64,000 nt of DNA from the NCBI GenBank assembly GCA_020250175.1, contig JADCEN010000016.1, forward strand, positions 1 through 64,000, read 5' to 3'. The translations under genes and the position numbers were made by a program. The notes under the pieces were generated by a model. That model had not been told where the DNA came from and ran no database searches. It saw nothing but the letters and a program-made list of their open reading frames with translations. Positions 34,141-42,264 of this stretch are shown piece by piece. Source of the DNA: Rhodobacter sp. Its GTDB lineage: Bacteria > Pseudomonadota > Alphaproteobacteria > Rhodobacterales > Rhodobacteraceae. Position 1 is the stretch's first letter, and every line of letters begins with the position of its first letter.

Positions 34141-35799
34141 ATGGCGCAACGGCGGATTCTTTCCTTGTGGTTTCCAAGGCTTGCCGCAGAACGGTACCTG
34201 CGGCGGCTGGGCGGCGCGCTGCCCCGGCCCTTTGCCGTGACCGAGGACCGAAACGGGGCGCAGATCATCGTCTCGCTTGACCCCGAGGCCGAGCGTGCCG
34301 GATTGCGGCTTGACCAGCCCCTGCGCGATGCCACCGCCATGTGCCCGGGCCTGCTCACCCGCCCGGCCAATCCGCTGGCCGAGGCCGCCTTTCTGACCGT
34401 GCTGCGCCGCTGGGCTGGCAAGTTCTCGCCCTGGGTGGCGCAAGAGCCGCCCGACAGCCTGCTGATCGACCTGACCGGCTGCGCGCATCTGTTCGGGGGC
34501 GAGGCCGCATTGCTGGCGCAGGTGGACCTGGACTGCGCCGATCTGGGCCTGACGATGCGGGCGGGCATCGCCGATACGCCGGGGGCGGCCTGGGCACTGG
34601 CGCGCTTTGCAGGCCAGGGGATCAGCCCGTCCCGCAGCGGCGATGACATCATGCAGGAAGCCCGCGCCACCCGGTCGCGCGCGGCAAAGCGGCGGGGGTG
34701 GGAGCGCGGCGGTCTGCCCCCTGCGCAAGCATTCCCCCCGCTGCCACAGGGCGTGATCGCCCCGCCGGGCCAGATGCGGCAGGTGCTGGCACCGCTGCCG
34801 GTGGCGGCCTTGCGCCTGCCGCCCGATACGGTGGCGGGTCTTGCCCGGCTGGGCCTGCACCGCGTGGGCGATCTGACGGGCCTGCCCCGCGCCGCACTGG
34901 CCCGCCGCTTTGGCACTGAAACGCTGCGCCGTCTGGATCAGGCGCTGGGTCTGGAAACCGAACCCGTCAGCCCGGCCCGCGCGCCCTTGCATTTCGCGGC
35001 CCGCATCACCTTCCCCGATCCCATCGGCCTGCTTGCGGATGTGCAGGCGGGGCTGGACCGCCTGCTGCCCGCGCTGGCGGCGCGGCTGACCGAAAAGGGG
35101 CGGGGGGCGCGGCGGGTGCGGGTGCAGGCCTTCTGCAGCGATGGTCGGATCGAGGTGGTCGAGGTGGGCCTGGCCCGCCCCGCCGCCGACCCGGCCCGCA
35201 TCCGCCCGCTGCTCTGGCTCAAGCTTGACCGGATCGATCCGGGCTTCGGCATCGACTGCCTACGCCTGGAGGCGGTCGAAACCGAACCCGTCCACGCCAC
35301 CTGGCACAGCGGCCATCAGGACGCCGCAGCGGCCGCCGGGGCGCAGCGGTCCGGCACCCTGGCGCTGGCGGATTTGTTGGGCAAGCTGGGCGCGCGGCTG
35401 GGGATGGATGCGGTGACCCGCCTGCACCCGGCCGAAAGCCATATCCCCGAAAAATCGGTGCAGGTGCTGACCGCCGCCTGGTCCGCCCCGGCCCCCGGCC
35501 CCTGGCCTGTGCCCCGCGCGCCGCGCCCGCTGCTGCTGTTCCGCCCCGAACCGGTGACAGCGCCCGAGGTGCCGCTGGTGCCGCAGCACTTCCGCTGGCG
35601 GCGGCGCGAGCTGCGGGTGCTGACCGCGACCGGCCCCGAACGCATCGCGCCGGAATGGTGGCTGGATGATCCCGACTGGCGGTCCGGCCCGCGCGATTAC
35701 TGGCGCGTCGTGACCGATACCGGTGACAGACTGTGGCTGTTCTTCGCCCATGGGGCCGATCTGTCGCCGGGCTGGTTCTGCCATGGCCGGTTCGGGTAG
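34141..35799 (+). CDS. imuB: ImuB, Y-family polymerase-like mutasome subunit
   Basis: This 552-residue protein of damage-induced mutagenesis is a Y-family polymerase relative without polymerase activity that bridges ImuA, DnaE2 and the beta clamp. The N-terminus AQRRILSLWFPRLAAERYLR and SLLIDLTGCAHLFGGEAALL are typical, followed by an HhH-like GLARLGLHRVGDLTGLPRAA. The C-terminal RDYWRVVTDTGDRLWLFFAH closes the family-specific end. The protein looks complete. The start at 34141 directly follows a copy of the same ATGGCGCAAC string 11 bases upstream. A LexA box sits just ahead, so induction by the SOS response is expected. imuA, normally upstream, is missing. Confidence 0.93.
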   Translation: MAQRRILSLWFPRLAAERYLRRLGGALPRPFAVTEDRNGAQIIVSLDPEAERAGLRLDQPLRDATAMCPGLLTRPANPLAEAAFLTVLRRWAGKFSPWVAQEPPDSLLIDLTGCAHLFGGEAALLAQVDLDCADLGLTMRAGIADTPGAAWALARFAGQGISPSRSGDDIMQEARATRSRAAKRRGWERGGLPPAQAFPPLPQGVIAPPGQMRQVLAPLPVAALRLPPDTVAGLARLGLHRVGDLTGLPRAALARRFGTETLRRLDQALGLETEPVSPARAPLHFAARITFPDPIGLLADVQAGLDRLLPALAARLTEKGRGARRVRVQAFCSDGRIEVVEVGLARPAADPARIRPLLWLKLDRIDPGFGIDCLRLEAVETEPVHATWHSGHQDAAAAAGAQRSGTLALADLLGKLGARLGMDAVTRLHPAESHIPEKSVQVLTAAWSAPAPGPWPVPRAPRPLLLFRPEPVTAPEVPLVPQHFRWRRRELRVLTATGPERIAPEWWLDDPDWRSGPRDYWRVVTDTGDRLWLFFAHGADLSPGWFCHGRFG

Positions 35800-35834
35800 G
35801 CAGAATACTGTGTGACGCTGGACAACCCCAATCA

Positions 35835-36452
35835 TCACTCATTGCGGTAGGCGCGGATTGCATCCCCGTCCAGATCACGCGCCGGAACCAAACGATAGTG
35901 GCGTTCTTCGACAACCTTCACTTCGCCGTCCACAAGTAAAAGTTCAAAAAGGGCAATGACCCTATCCTCCATAAACTGCGCGGCAATCGCACGGGCACGC
36001 AGGCCCGGAAACTTCTGTTCGACAAAGCGCAAATCCTGTGTCGTCTGAACGATCCCGATCTGATCCTTTCCGCCCTTGGCCTGTACGGGGATGATGTAAT
36101 GACATCCCCGTTTGTCGAGTCCGACATACAGCTCATCTATCTCAATCTGGCCGATACCCTGGACGGTTGTTCTGAGATGGTTTTGAAGGCTGTACGTCGT
36201 CAGGCCCAGAAAGGTATCAATCAGCCGGTTGTACCTGACAATCGCAAGAAGGGCCTGTTCGTCGTCCAACGCGTAGGCACGGATCAACTCGGGTGTTGCA
36301 TCCGGGATTGCTGTTCTGATGAGATCAGCGCGAGGAACGATCCGGTTGATCCTGACCAGACGGAACCTGTACGCAGATCGGCCCGCGCCTTCGATGATCC
36401 ATTCCTGGCGGCTGAGTTGCTGGCCGACGGATGAGGCGGTGGCATGAAGCAG
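35835..36452 (-). pseudogene. Truncated restriction-endonuclease-like protein
   Basis: The minus strand is open from 36452 to the stop at 35835, but lacks a good start codon; only a TTG at 36287 occurs. The translation has WIIEGAGRSAYRFRLVRINR, then LIDTFLGLTTYSLQNHLRT, IEIDELYVGLDKRGCHYIIP and VQAKGGKDQIGIVQTTQDLR. The D...QAK order fits a PD-(D/E)XK nuclease, and I recall similar proteins as type II restriction endonucleases beside cytosine methyltransferases. The 5' end meets the DUF7220 gene start on the other strand, so the N-terminus has probably been cut off. Confidence 0.55.
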
Positions 36453-36710
36453 TCACGTTTCATGTCACTGGTCGAGGCATTGGCCAATGTGGTCGTGGGC
36501 TACGGGGTCGCCGTCGTCACGCAGATCCCGGTCTTCCCGATCTTCGGGCTGCACACGACGCTGGCGCAGAACTTTAAGCTGGGGCTTGTCTTCAACATTG
36601 TCTCGTTTGGCCGCAGCTACGTTTTGCGACGGCTGTTCGAGCGCCTCAGGGTTGCCAGTCGCTCCGGCGGCCATGCCGGACATGGAGAACCTGCACCGCC
36701 CCGTCGATGA
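36444..36710 (+). CDS. DUF7220 family protein (mobile-element small membrane protein)
   Basis: This 88-residue protein reads KQSRFMSLVEALANVVVGYG, then VVTQIPVFPIFGLHTTLAQN and FKLGLVFNIVSFGRSYVLRR, a pattern of the small DUF7220 family often found in phages and integrated elements. Two hydrophobic stretches suggest a membrane protein. The last ~20 residues (RSGGHAGHGEPAPPRR) lie over the end of the RelE gene on the opposite strand and look unlike the family, so the C-terminus is probably altered. Confidence 0.7.
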   Translation: MKQSRFMSLVEALANVVVGYGVAVVTQIPVFPIFGLHTTLAQNFKLGLVFNIVSFGRSYVLRRLFERLRVASRSGGHAGHGEPAPPRR

Positions 36711-36957
36711 CCGCGTAGTAGATCCTCCAGCGGGTTGTCCGGCCGTAGAGCGCGCGGCGGATCGGCAGTTCAAAGGCCTGTGACTCGGGCGCAAGCGGGT
36801 GCGCGTCGGGCATCACGCCAAGGGCAAGGATGGTTTCCCGGATGCCCGCGAGCCATCCGTCTGCGGCTCGCGGGTTACGGTCGCGCAGCCAGATCCATGA
36901 GGCTGTCAGATCATCCGCCGCGTTCGGCGTGATGATCACGAGCAAGGGTGCGGTCAT
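36646..36957 (-). CDS. RelE/ParE-family toxin
   Basis: This 103-residue protein has ITPNAADDLTASWIWLRDRN at the N-terminus and a C-terminal RRALYGRTTRWRIYYAVIDG then VQVLHVRHGRRSDW. The RWRIYY-x-VxDG-x-V-x-VLHVRHGRR pattern is typical of RelE/ParE toxins, which cut mRNA on the ribosome or inhibit gyrase. Its start overlaps the antitoxin stop by four bases. It lies in the debris between imuB and dnaE2. Confidence 0.88.
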   Translation of the reverse strand: MTAPLLVIITPNAADDLTASWIWLRDRNPRAADGWLAGIRETILALGVMPDAHPLAPESQAFELPIRRALYGRTTRWRIYYAVIDGAVQVLHVRHGRRSDWQP

Positions 36958-37229
36958 TTTATCTGGGCAAGTCCGTCGAAGAAGCGGCCAACCTCAATGC
37001 CTTCACCGGCTCGGGCCTGCGTCAGACCCTTGCGGATACCTGCGACCGTCTCGGCATAGTCGAGTTGGTCCTGCATCTCCTGCCAAGCGGCGGCGTCCAT
37101 CACGACGACCGAGGGCTTGCCGTTCACGGTCAGGATCTGCGGCCGACCGGTTCCCTTGATGCGTGCGATCATCCGCGCCGAATCCCGCTTGAACTCTGTC
37201 AGCGGGCTGATGTCCTCGGTGATGTTCAT
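36954..37229 (-). CDS. Phd/YefM-family antitoxin
   Basis: This 91-residue protein starts MNITEDISPLTEFKRDSARM and contains GRPQILTVNGKPSVVVMDAA and AWQEMQDQLDYAETVAGIRK, a typical Phd/YefM dimer and DNA-binding region followed by the toxin-neutralising tail. AGGAGGCCTGCA precedes the start at 37229. It precedes the RelE toxin with a four-base overlap, the usual order, and should repress the pair together with the toxin. Confidence 0.9.
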   Translation of the reverse strand: MNITEDISPLTEFKRDSARMIARIKGTGRPQILTVNGKPSVVVMDAAAWQEMQDQLDYAETVAGIRKGLTQARAGEGIEVGRFFDGLAQIK

Positions 37230-37304
37230 TGCAGGCCTCCTGAAACACATCGAATTCTGTGTGAATTTAGCGCCTTTATCGATGCGCGTCGAGGATTATG
37301 GCCG

Positions 37305-37619
37305 TCAGCCGATCCGGTAAACCCGTCCGCGTCCTTCGACCGTCTCGGAGGTCACGTCGAGCCGGAGCTTCTTCTTGAGGAACGTCTGATTAACAGTTTC
37401 GGCCTTGCCGAGATGGCCGTCTGAGCGTCGCTGGGACATTTTTTTCGGGCAAATGACGGCCGAAGCGGGAAAATTGAACTTATGGGCGGCACAGTGAACC
37501 GGATCGACTTCGACAGCGGCGGCAACATCGAAGCCTGCCTGCTCGAACCCAAGGCTAAGTCCGCCTGCTCCGGCAAACAGGTCAATACCGATCGGGCGCA
37601 TTGCGGGTCCTGAGCTCAT
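37305..37619 (-). pseudogene. Truncated DNA cytosine methyltransferase (dcm type) fused to other sequence
   Basis: A 104-residue frame from an ATG at 37619 opens with the SAM-binding motif of C5 methyltransferases (IGIDLFAGAGGLSLGFEQAG) and continues AAAVEVDPVHCAAHKFNFP. After about residue 58 the sequence no longer matches the family and ends KLRLDVTSETVEGRGRVYRI. The catalytic PCQ motif and all later parts are missing. The truncated nuclease at 35835 could be its former restriction partner, separated by the toxin-antitoxin genes. Confidence 0.7.
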
Positions 37620-37822
37620 TTCGAATCACCTTGACACTATGCGAGTTGAAACGGGTTGTTGATCAGATTTTGGTCCGGCTGTGCAGCGTGCGGTCCGCGA
37701 AAGCATCGGGCGGGTTTGGTACGGAATGGATTCGGACGCAGGGATGAATTCTGGCGGCTTGCAAGAGAGAATTCCGGCAACTCATCAGATGTCACCTATG
37801 CACCAAGGCCCGGCATCCCTGC

Positions 37823-40639
37823 TCAGGCCACCATCGCCAGCCCCGGCGTCAGCCAGGGGCGCAGCAGGGCCATGGGGTGGCTGCGCAGGGTCAGGCGCAT
37901 CGACACGTAATCTTCCACCACCTTTTCGCCCTCGCTCATCTCGCGGAACACCACGGCGGGCTCCACGATGCCTTCGCCGTCGATATCGCCTGCAAACAGC
38001 GGCAGCGGCCGGTCGCCGGTCAGCGCGCGGGCGGCCCACAGCGCGTCGCGGCGGCTTTGGCCCAGGGCGGCAAAGCAATCCGCCTCGGCCAGGCGGGTGA
38101 CGGTGGCAGGACCCACCCCGGCGCGCCGCCACACGTCCTGCACCGCCTGATAGCCGTTGCCGCGCGCCGCCACGACCCACATCCCTTCCTCTTCGGACAG
38201 GCCCCGGACCTGGCGGAAGCCCAGCCGCAGCGCCAGGCTGCCATCCGCAGCCTTTTCCATCCGGTTGTCCCAGGTGCTGGCATTGATGCAGGGCGGCAGC
38301 ACCCGCACGCCATGCTCGCGCGCATCGCGCACGATCTGCGCCGGGGCGTAAAAGCCCATCGGCTGGCTGTTCAGCAGCGCGCAGGCGAAGATGCCCGGAT
38401 GGTGCCGCTTCATCCAGGCCGAGGCATAGACCAGATAGGCGAAACTCGCCGCATGGCTTTCGGGAAAGCCGTAACTGCCGAACCCTTCGATCTGCGAAAA
38501 GCAGCGGGCCGAAAAATCCTCGTCATAGCCATTGGCACGCATGCCCTGCAGGAAACGCTCCTTCAGCTCGGTCACATTGCCATGTTTCTTGAAGGTGGCC
38601 AGCGCGCGGCGCAGCCGGTCCGCCTCCAGCGGGGTAAAGCCTGCACCGATGATGGCAATCTGCATCGCCTGTTCCTGAAACAGCGGCACGCCCAGCGTCT
38701 TGCCCAGCACGCGGCCCAGATCATCCGACGGAAAGCTGACCTGTTCCTGCCCGTTGCGGCGGCGCAGATAGGGATGCACCATATCGCCCTGGATCGGGCC
38801 GGGGCGGATGATGGCCACCTGGATCACCAGATCATAAAAGCGGCGCGGCCGCATCCGGGGCAGAAAGTTCATCTGCGCCCGGCTTTCCACCTGAAACACG
38901 CCCAGGCTGTCGGCCCGGCACAGCATCTCATAGGTCGGCGCGTCTTCGGGTGGCAGGGTGGCCAGGGTATAGCGCGTCTGATGATGCTGCGCGATCAGGT
39001 CGAACCCCTTGCGGATGCACGACAGCATGCCCAGCGCCAGGATATCGACCTTCAGGATGCCCAGCGCATCGATGTCGTCCTTGTCCCAGCAGATGACCGT
39101 GCGATCCTCCATCGTTGCATTCTCGATGGGCACCAACTCGTCCAGCCGGCCTTCGGTGATGATGAAGCCGCCGACATGCTGCGACAGGTGGCGGGGAAAG
39201 CCCTGAATCTCGTCGATCAGCTCCATCGTCTGCACCAGGCGGCGGTCGGCAGGGTCCAGCCCGATCTCGCGCAGGCGGGTTTCGGTGATGGCCCCCGGCC
39301 CGCCCCAGCCCCAGATCTGGCTGGACATCGCCGACAGCGTGTCTTCGGTCAGGCCCATCGCACGGCCCACCTCGCGCACGGCGCGCTTGCCGCGATAATG
39401 GATCACCGTGGCGCACAGCCCGGCCCGGTCGCGCCCGTAACGGTCATAGATGTGCTGGATCACCTCTTCGCGCCGCTCATGCTCGAAATCCACATCGATG
39501 TCGGGCGGCTCGTTCCGCGCCTCGCTGACGAAGCGTTCGAACACCATGGTGCCGATCTCGGGCGAAACGGCGGTGACACCCAGCGCATAGCAGACCACCG
39601 AATTGGCCGCCGATCCGCGCCCCTGGCACAGGATGCCCCGCCCGCGCGCGAACAGCACGATGTCATGCACGGTCAGGAAATAGGGCTCGTAGCGCAGCTT
39701 GCCGATCAGGGCCAGCTCATGCGTCATCTGGGCGCGGACCTTGTCCGAAGCACCGGCCGGATAGCGCCAGTCAAGCCCCGCCCAGGCCAGCCGTGCCAGC
39801 CGCTGGCCTGCCGTTTCGCCATCGGCCGTTTCCGACGGGTAGTCATAGCGCAGCTCGTCCAGCGTGAAGGTCAGCCGCGCGGCAATCTCGCCGCTGCGCT
39901 GCACCGCCGCCTCGTGCCCGGCGAAAAGGCGCAGCATTTCAGCCCCGGACCGCAGGCGGGTTTCGGCATTGGCCAGCGCGCGGCGGCCCAGCGCATCGAC
40001 CCGGCAGCCCAGGCGTATCGCCGTCAGCACATCGGCCAGCCGCCGCCGCGCCCCATGATGCATCATCGGCAGGGCCGAGGCGACGGTGGGTATGCCCAGC
40101 CGGTCTGCCAGCCGCGCCAGCCGGTCGAACCGCGCCCGGTCCTGCCCGTCATAGCGTGGGGCCATCAGCAGCGAGACCTGCCCCGGAAAGCGGTTTGTCA
40201 ACCGCTGCGCCAGCGCCATCCAGTCGCCCGCCGCCCGGTCGCGCGCCGCAGGGTGCAGCAGCATCTCCTGCCCCGCGCCCCGGTGAATCACGTCTTCGGT
40301 GAAAAGTTCGCAGTCGCCCTTTTGCGCGCGCCTGCGCCCGTCGGTCAGCAGCCGGCACAGCTGCCCCCAGGCCGCCCGGTCACGCGGCAGCAGCGTCACC
40401 GCCAGCCCGTCGCGCGTCACGATCCTTGCTGCGGGGATCAGGCGCGGGGCCGCGCCACCGCGCCGGGCAATCTCGCGCGCCTCGACATGGGCGCGCACGA
40501 TGCCCGCCACGCTGTTGTCATCGGCAATCGCCAGCGTGGGCAGGCCGAGGTCCGCCGCACGCCGCATCATCTCTTCGGGGTGCGACGCCCCGGTGAGGAA
40601 GGTGAAGTTGGAGGTGACGGAAAGCTCGGCGAAGGGCAT
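37823..40639 (-). CDS. dnaE2: Error-prone DNA polymerase DnaE2, probably C-terminally truncated
   Basis: This 938-residue DNA polymerase III alpha-type enzyme performs SOS mutagenesis with ImuB. The PHP domain starts ELSVTSNFTFLTGASHPEEM. The catalytic site includes PPDIDVDFEHERREE, and GVGPATVTRLAEADCFAALG is the helix-hairpin-helix. The protein ends at LTLRSHPMALLRPWLTPGLAMVA. DnaE2 proteins usually run to about 1050-1100 residues and continue with an OB-fold domain; that part is missing, and the stop coincides with the edge of the mobile-element segment. The start at 40639 follows a LexA box ending 11 bases upstream; an earlier in-frame start would lie within it. Confidence 0.92.
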   Translation of the reverse strand: MPFAELSVTSNFTFLTGASHPEEMMRRAADLGLPTLAIADDNSVAGIVRAHVEAREIARRGGAAPRLIPAARIVTRDGLAVTLLPRDRAAWGQLCRLLTDGRRRAQKGDCELFTEDVIHRGAGQEMLLHPAARDRAAGDWMALAQRLTNRFPGQVSLLMAPRYDGQDRARFDRLARLADRLGIPTVASALPMMHHGARRRLADVLTAIRLGCRVDALGRRALANAETRLRSGAEMLRLFAGHEAAVQRSGEIAARLTFTLDELRYDYPSETADGETAGQRLARLAWAGLDWRYPAGASDKVRAQMTHELALIGKLRYEPYFLTVHDIVLFARGRGILCQGRGSAANSVVCYALGVTAVSPEIGTMVFERFVSEARNEPPDIDVDFEHERREEVIQHIYDRYGRDRAGLCATVIHYRGKRAVREVGRAMGLTEDTLSAMSSQIWGWGGPGAITETRLREIGLDPADRRLVQTMELIDEIQGFPRHLSQHVGGFIITEGRLDELVPIENATMEDRTVICWDKDDIDALGILKVDILALGMLSCIRKGFDLIAQHHQTRYTLATLPPEDAPTYEMLCRADSLGVFQVESRAQMNFLPRMRPRRFYDLVIQVAIIRPGPIQGDMVHPYLRRRNGQEQVSFPSDDLGRVLGKTLGVPLFQEQAMQIAIIGAGFTPLEADRLRRALATFKKHGNVTELKERFLQGMRANGYDEDFSARCFSQIEGFGSYGFPESHAASFAYLVYASAWMKRHHPGIFACALLNSQPMGFYAPAQIVRDAREHGVRVLPPCINASTWDNRMEKAADGSLALRLGFRQVRGLSEEEGMWVVAARGNGYQAVQDVWRRAGVGPATVTRLAEADCFAALGQSRRDALWAARALTGDRPLPLFAGDIDGEGIVEPAVVFREMSEGEKVVEDYVSMRLTLRSHPMALLRPWLTPGLAMVA

Positions 40640-40650
40640 GGGCAGGACCT

Positions 40651-40665
40651 GAACGAAACAGGAAC
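40651..40665 (-). promoter_or_regulatory. LexA box upstream of dnaE2
   Basis: On the minus strand GTTCCTGTTTCGTTC matches GTTC-N7-GTTC exactly. It ends 11 bases before the dnaE2 start at 40639. The same spacing class is seen at imuB, so both genes should be SOS-induced separately. Confidence 0.85.
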
Positions 40666-40719
40666 ATTCTGCCATGATTCGGTGCTTTCGGCCAGTGCCG
40701 CCTGGCCCGGCCGGTCGCG

Positions 40720-40804
40720 CGGGGGGCTGTCTGCCCCCCGGTTACCGCTGCGCCCGCCCGGCGCGCAGCGCTTTCCCCCCGAGGGTATTTTTCCCAAGAA
40801 GAAA
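40720..40804. repeat. Dispersed palindrome-plus-20-mer repeat, copy 2
   Basis: GGGGGGC at 40721-40727 and GCCCCCC at 40733-40739 pair around TGTCT, the complement of the loop in copy 1; the flanking C40720 and G40740 extend the stem. A CCCCCCGAGGGTATTTTTC segment at 40775-40793 resembles the conserved 20-mer of copy 1. It lies between the dnaE2 start and the lytic transglycosylase stop. Confidence 0.6.
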
Positions 40805-40815
40805 CGGCAGAGGAT

Positions 40816-42048
40816 TCAGCGCAGCTTTTGCAGAATCTCCAGGCTGGCATAGCCATCCGGCACCGCGCCGATGGACCGCTGAAAGGCGCGCACAGCGGCG
40901 ATGGTATTGGGGCCGATCTTGCCATCCGCCGCGCCGGGGTCAAACCCGGCGGCGGCCAGCCGCTGTTGCAGTTCCACCCGTTCCCGGAACGTCAGCGCCC
41001 GGTCCTGCCGGGGCCAGGCGGCGCGGATCGGCGGGCCGCCCGCGATCCTGTCGGCCAGGTGGCCAACGGCGATCACATAGGCATCGGCCGAGTTGTATTT
41101 TTCGATCACCTGAAAATTGGCAAAGATCAGAAAGGCCGCCCCCTGCGCGCCCGCAGGCAGCAGGACCGAGGCCGGACCATGATCGGGCAACGCACCGCCG
41201 TCGGCCAGGCGCACCCCCTGCGCAGTCCAGCCGGCCACCGGCTTTTTCACCCGCTCTCCGGTTTGGCCATAGTCGAACCCGGGCGGCAGCGTCACCTCTA
41301 CCCCCCAGGGCCTGCCGGTTTGCCAGCCCGCATCGGCCAGGTAGGCGGCGGTGGAGGCCAGCGCATCCGCAGGATCGTCCGACCAGATATCGCGCCGCCC
41401 GTCGCCGGTGAAATCCACTGCATGGGCAAGGTAAGAGGTTGGCATGAACTGCGTATGGCCCATGGCCCCGGCCCAGCTTCCGGTCATCGCGGCGGCATCG
41501 ACATCACCGCTTTGCAGGATGGTCAGCGCCGCCAGAAGCTGCCCCTCGAAGAAGGGCCCCCGCCGGGTGTCATAGGCCAGCGTGGCCAGCGTGCCGATCA
41601 GAGGATAGGTGCCGCGATAGGTGCCATAGGCGCTTTCCAGCCCCCAGACCGCCACCACCACTTCCTTGTCCACGCCATAGGCCGCTTCGATCTGCTCCAG
41701 CAGCGCCAGATTGGCCTGAAGCGCGGCGCGACCGTTCTCGATCCGCGCATCCGAGACGGCGCTGTCGAGATAGTCCCAGATCGTCTTGGTGAATTCGCTC
41801 TGATTGCGGTCTTTCTCCACGACAGAAGGATCAAAGCGGGCGTCCCTGAAGGCGGCATCAAAGGTCTGTGGAGTGATGCCTGCCGCCATGGCGCGGGTCC
41901 GAAAGCCCGCCACCCAGGCCGTAAAGCCTGCTTCGGTTGCCATCTTCATCCCGTTATCTCCCTGTGCGGGCGGCGCGCCGGTTGCCTGCGCGGCCAAGCC
42001 GGCACCAACCGTTCCCAGCACGGCCAGAAGCCAAAGTCCGATCCGCAT
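40816..42048 (-). CDS. Lytic murein transglycosylase (MltB family) with peptidoglycan-binding domain
   Basis: This 410-residue secreted enzyme would cleave peptidoglycan glycan strands. It has a signal peptide (MRIGLWLLAVLGTVGAGLAA), then the MltB catalytic region with the active-site Glu in AVWGLESAYGTYRGTYPLIG, and GSWAGAMGHTQFMPTSYL. The C-terminal ~60 residues are a PG_binding_1 domain (LQQRLAAAGFDPGAADGKIG). The start at 42048 follows GGCAGGGC. A dispersed repeat flanks it on each side. Confidence 0.93.
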   Translation of the reverse strand: MRIGLWLLAVLGTVGAGLAAQATGAPPAQGDNGMKMATEAGFTAWVAGFRTRAMAAGITPQTFDAAFRDARFDPSVVEKDRNQSEFTKTIWDYLDSAVSDARIENGRAALQANLALLEQIEAAYGVDKEVVVAVWGLESAYGTYRGTYPLIGTLATLAYDTRRGPFFEGQLLAALTILQSGDVDAAAMTGSWAGAMGHTQFMPTSYLAHAVDFTGDGRRDIWSDDPADALASTAAYLADAGWQTGRPWGVEVTLPPGFDYGQTGERVKKPVAGWTAQGVRLADGGALPDHGPASVLLPAGAQGAAFLIFANFQVIEKYNSADAYVIAVGHLADRIAGGPPIRAAWPRQDRALTFRERVELQQRLAAAGFDPGAADGKIGPNTIAAVRAFQRSIGAVPDGYASLEILQKLR

Positions 42049-42154
42049 GCCCTGCCGCCGCCTGTGTCCTTTTTGCCCGATGGATAACGTGACCTGCACC
42101 CGGCAGAAAGCAAGCCGTCCCGTCGCGGCAGGATGCAGACCCTTCGCATTATCC

Positions 42155-42258
42155 GTTCACAGATATCCTTGGGGTGATGAGCAGTCAGAACCCCCCCGTT
42201 GAAGGCTGTCCGCGAAGAACGCCCGGTCCGGGACCGGGCCGGGGGAAGACAGCCCCCG
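42155..42258. repeat. Dispersed palindrome-plus-20-mer repeat, copy 3
   Basis: GTTCACAGATATCCTTGGGG at 42155-42174 matches copy 1 at 17 of 20 bases. At the other end CGGGGG (42240-42245) and CCCCCG (42253-42258) pair around AAGACAG. Between them lies an additional perfect 19-base palindrome, GCCCGGTCC-G-GGACCGGGC, at 42221-42239. It fills the gap between the rnr stop and the transglycosylase gene. Confidence 0.65.
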
Positions 42259-42264
42259 CCCGCG

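Noticed and set aside
37823-40675. DnaE2 start at 40675
   Set aside because: It would place the LexA box inside the coding sequence and add 12 residues absent from the usual PHP-domain start.
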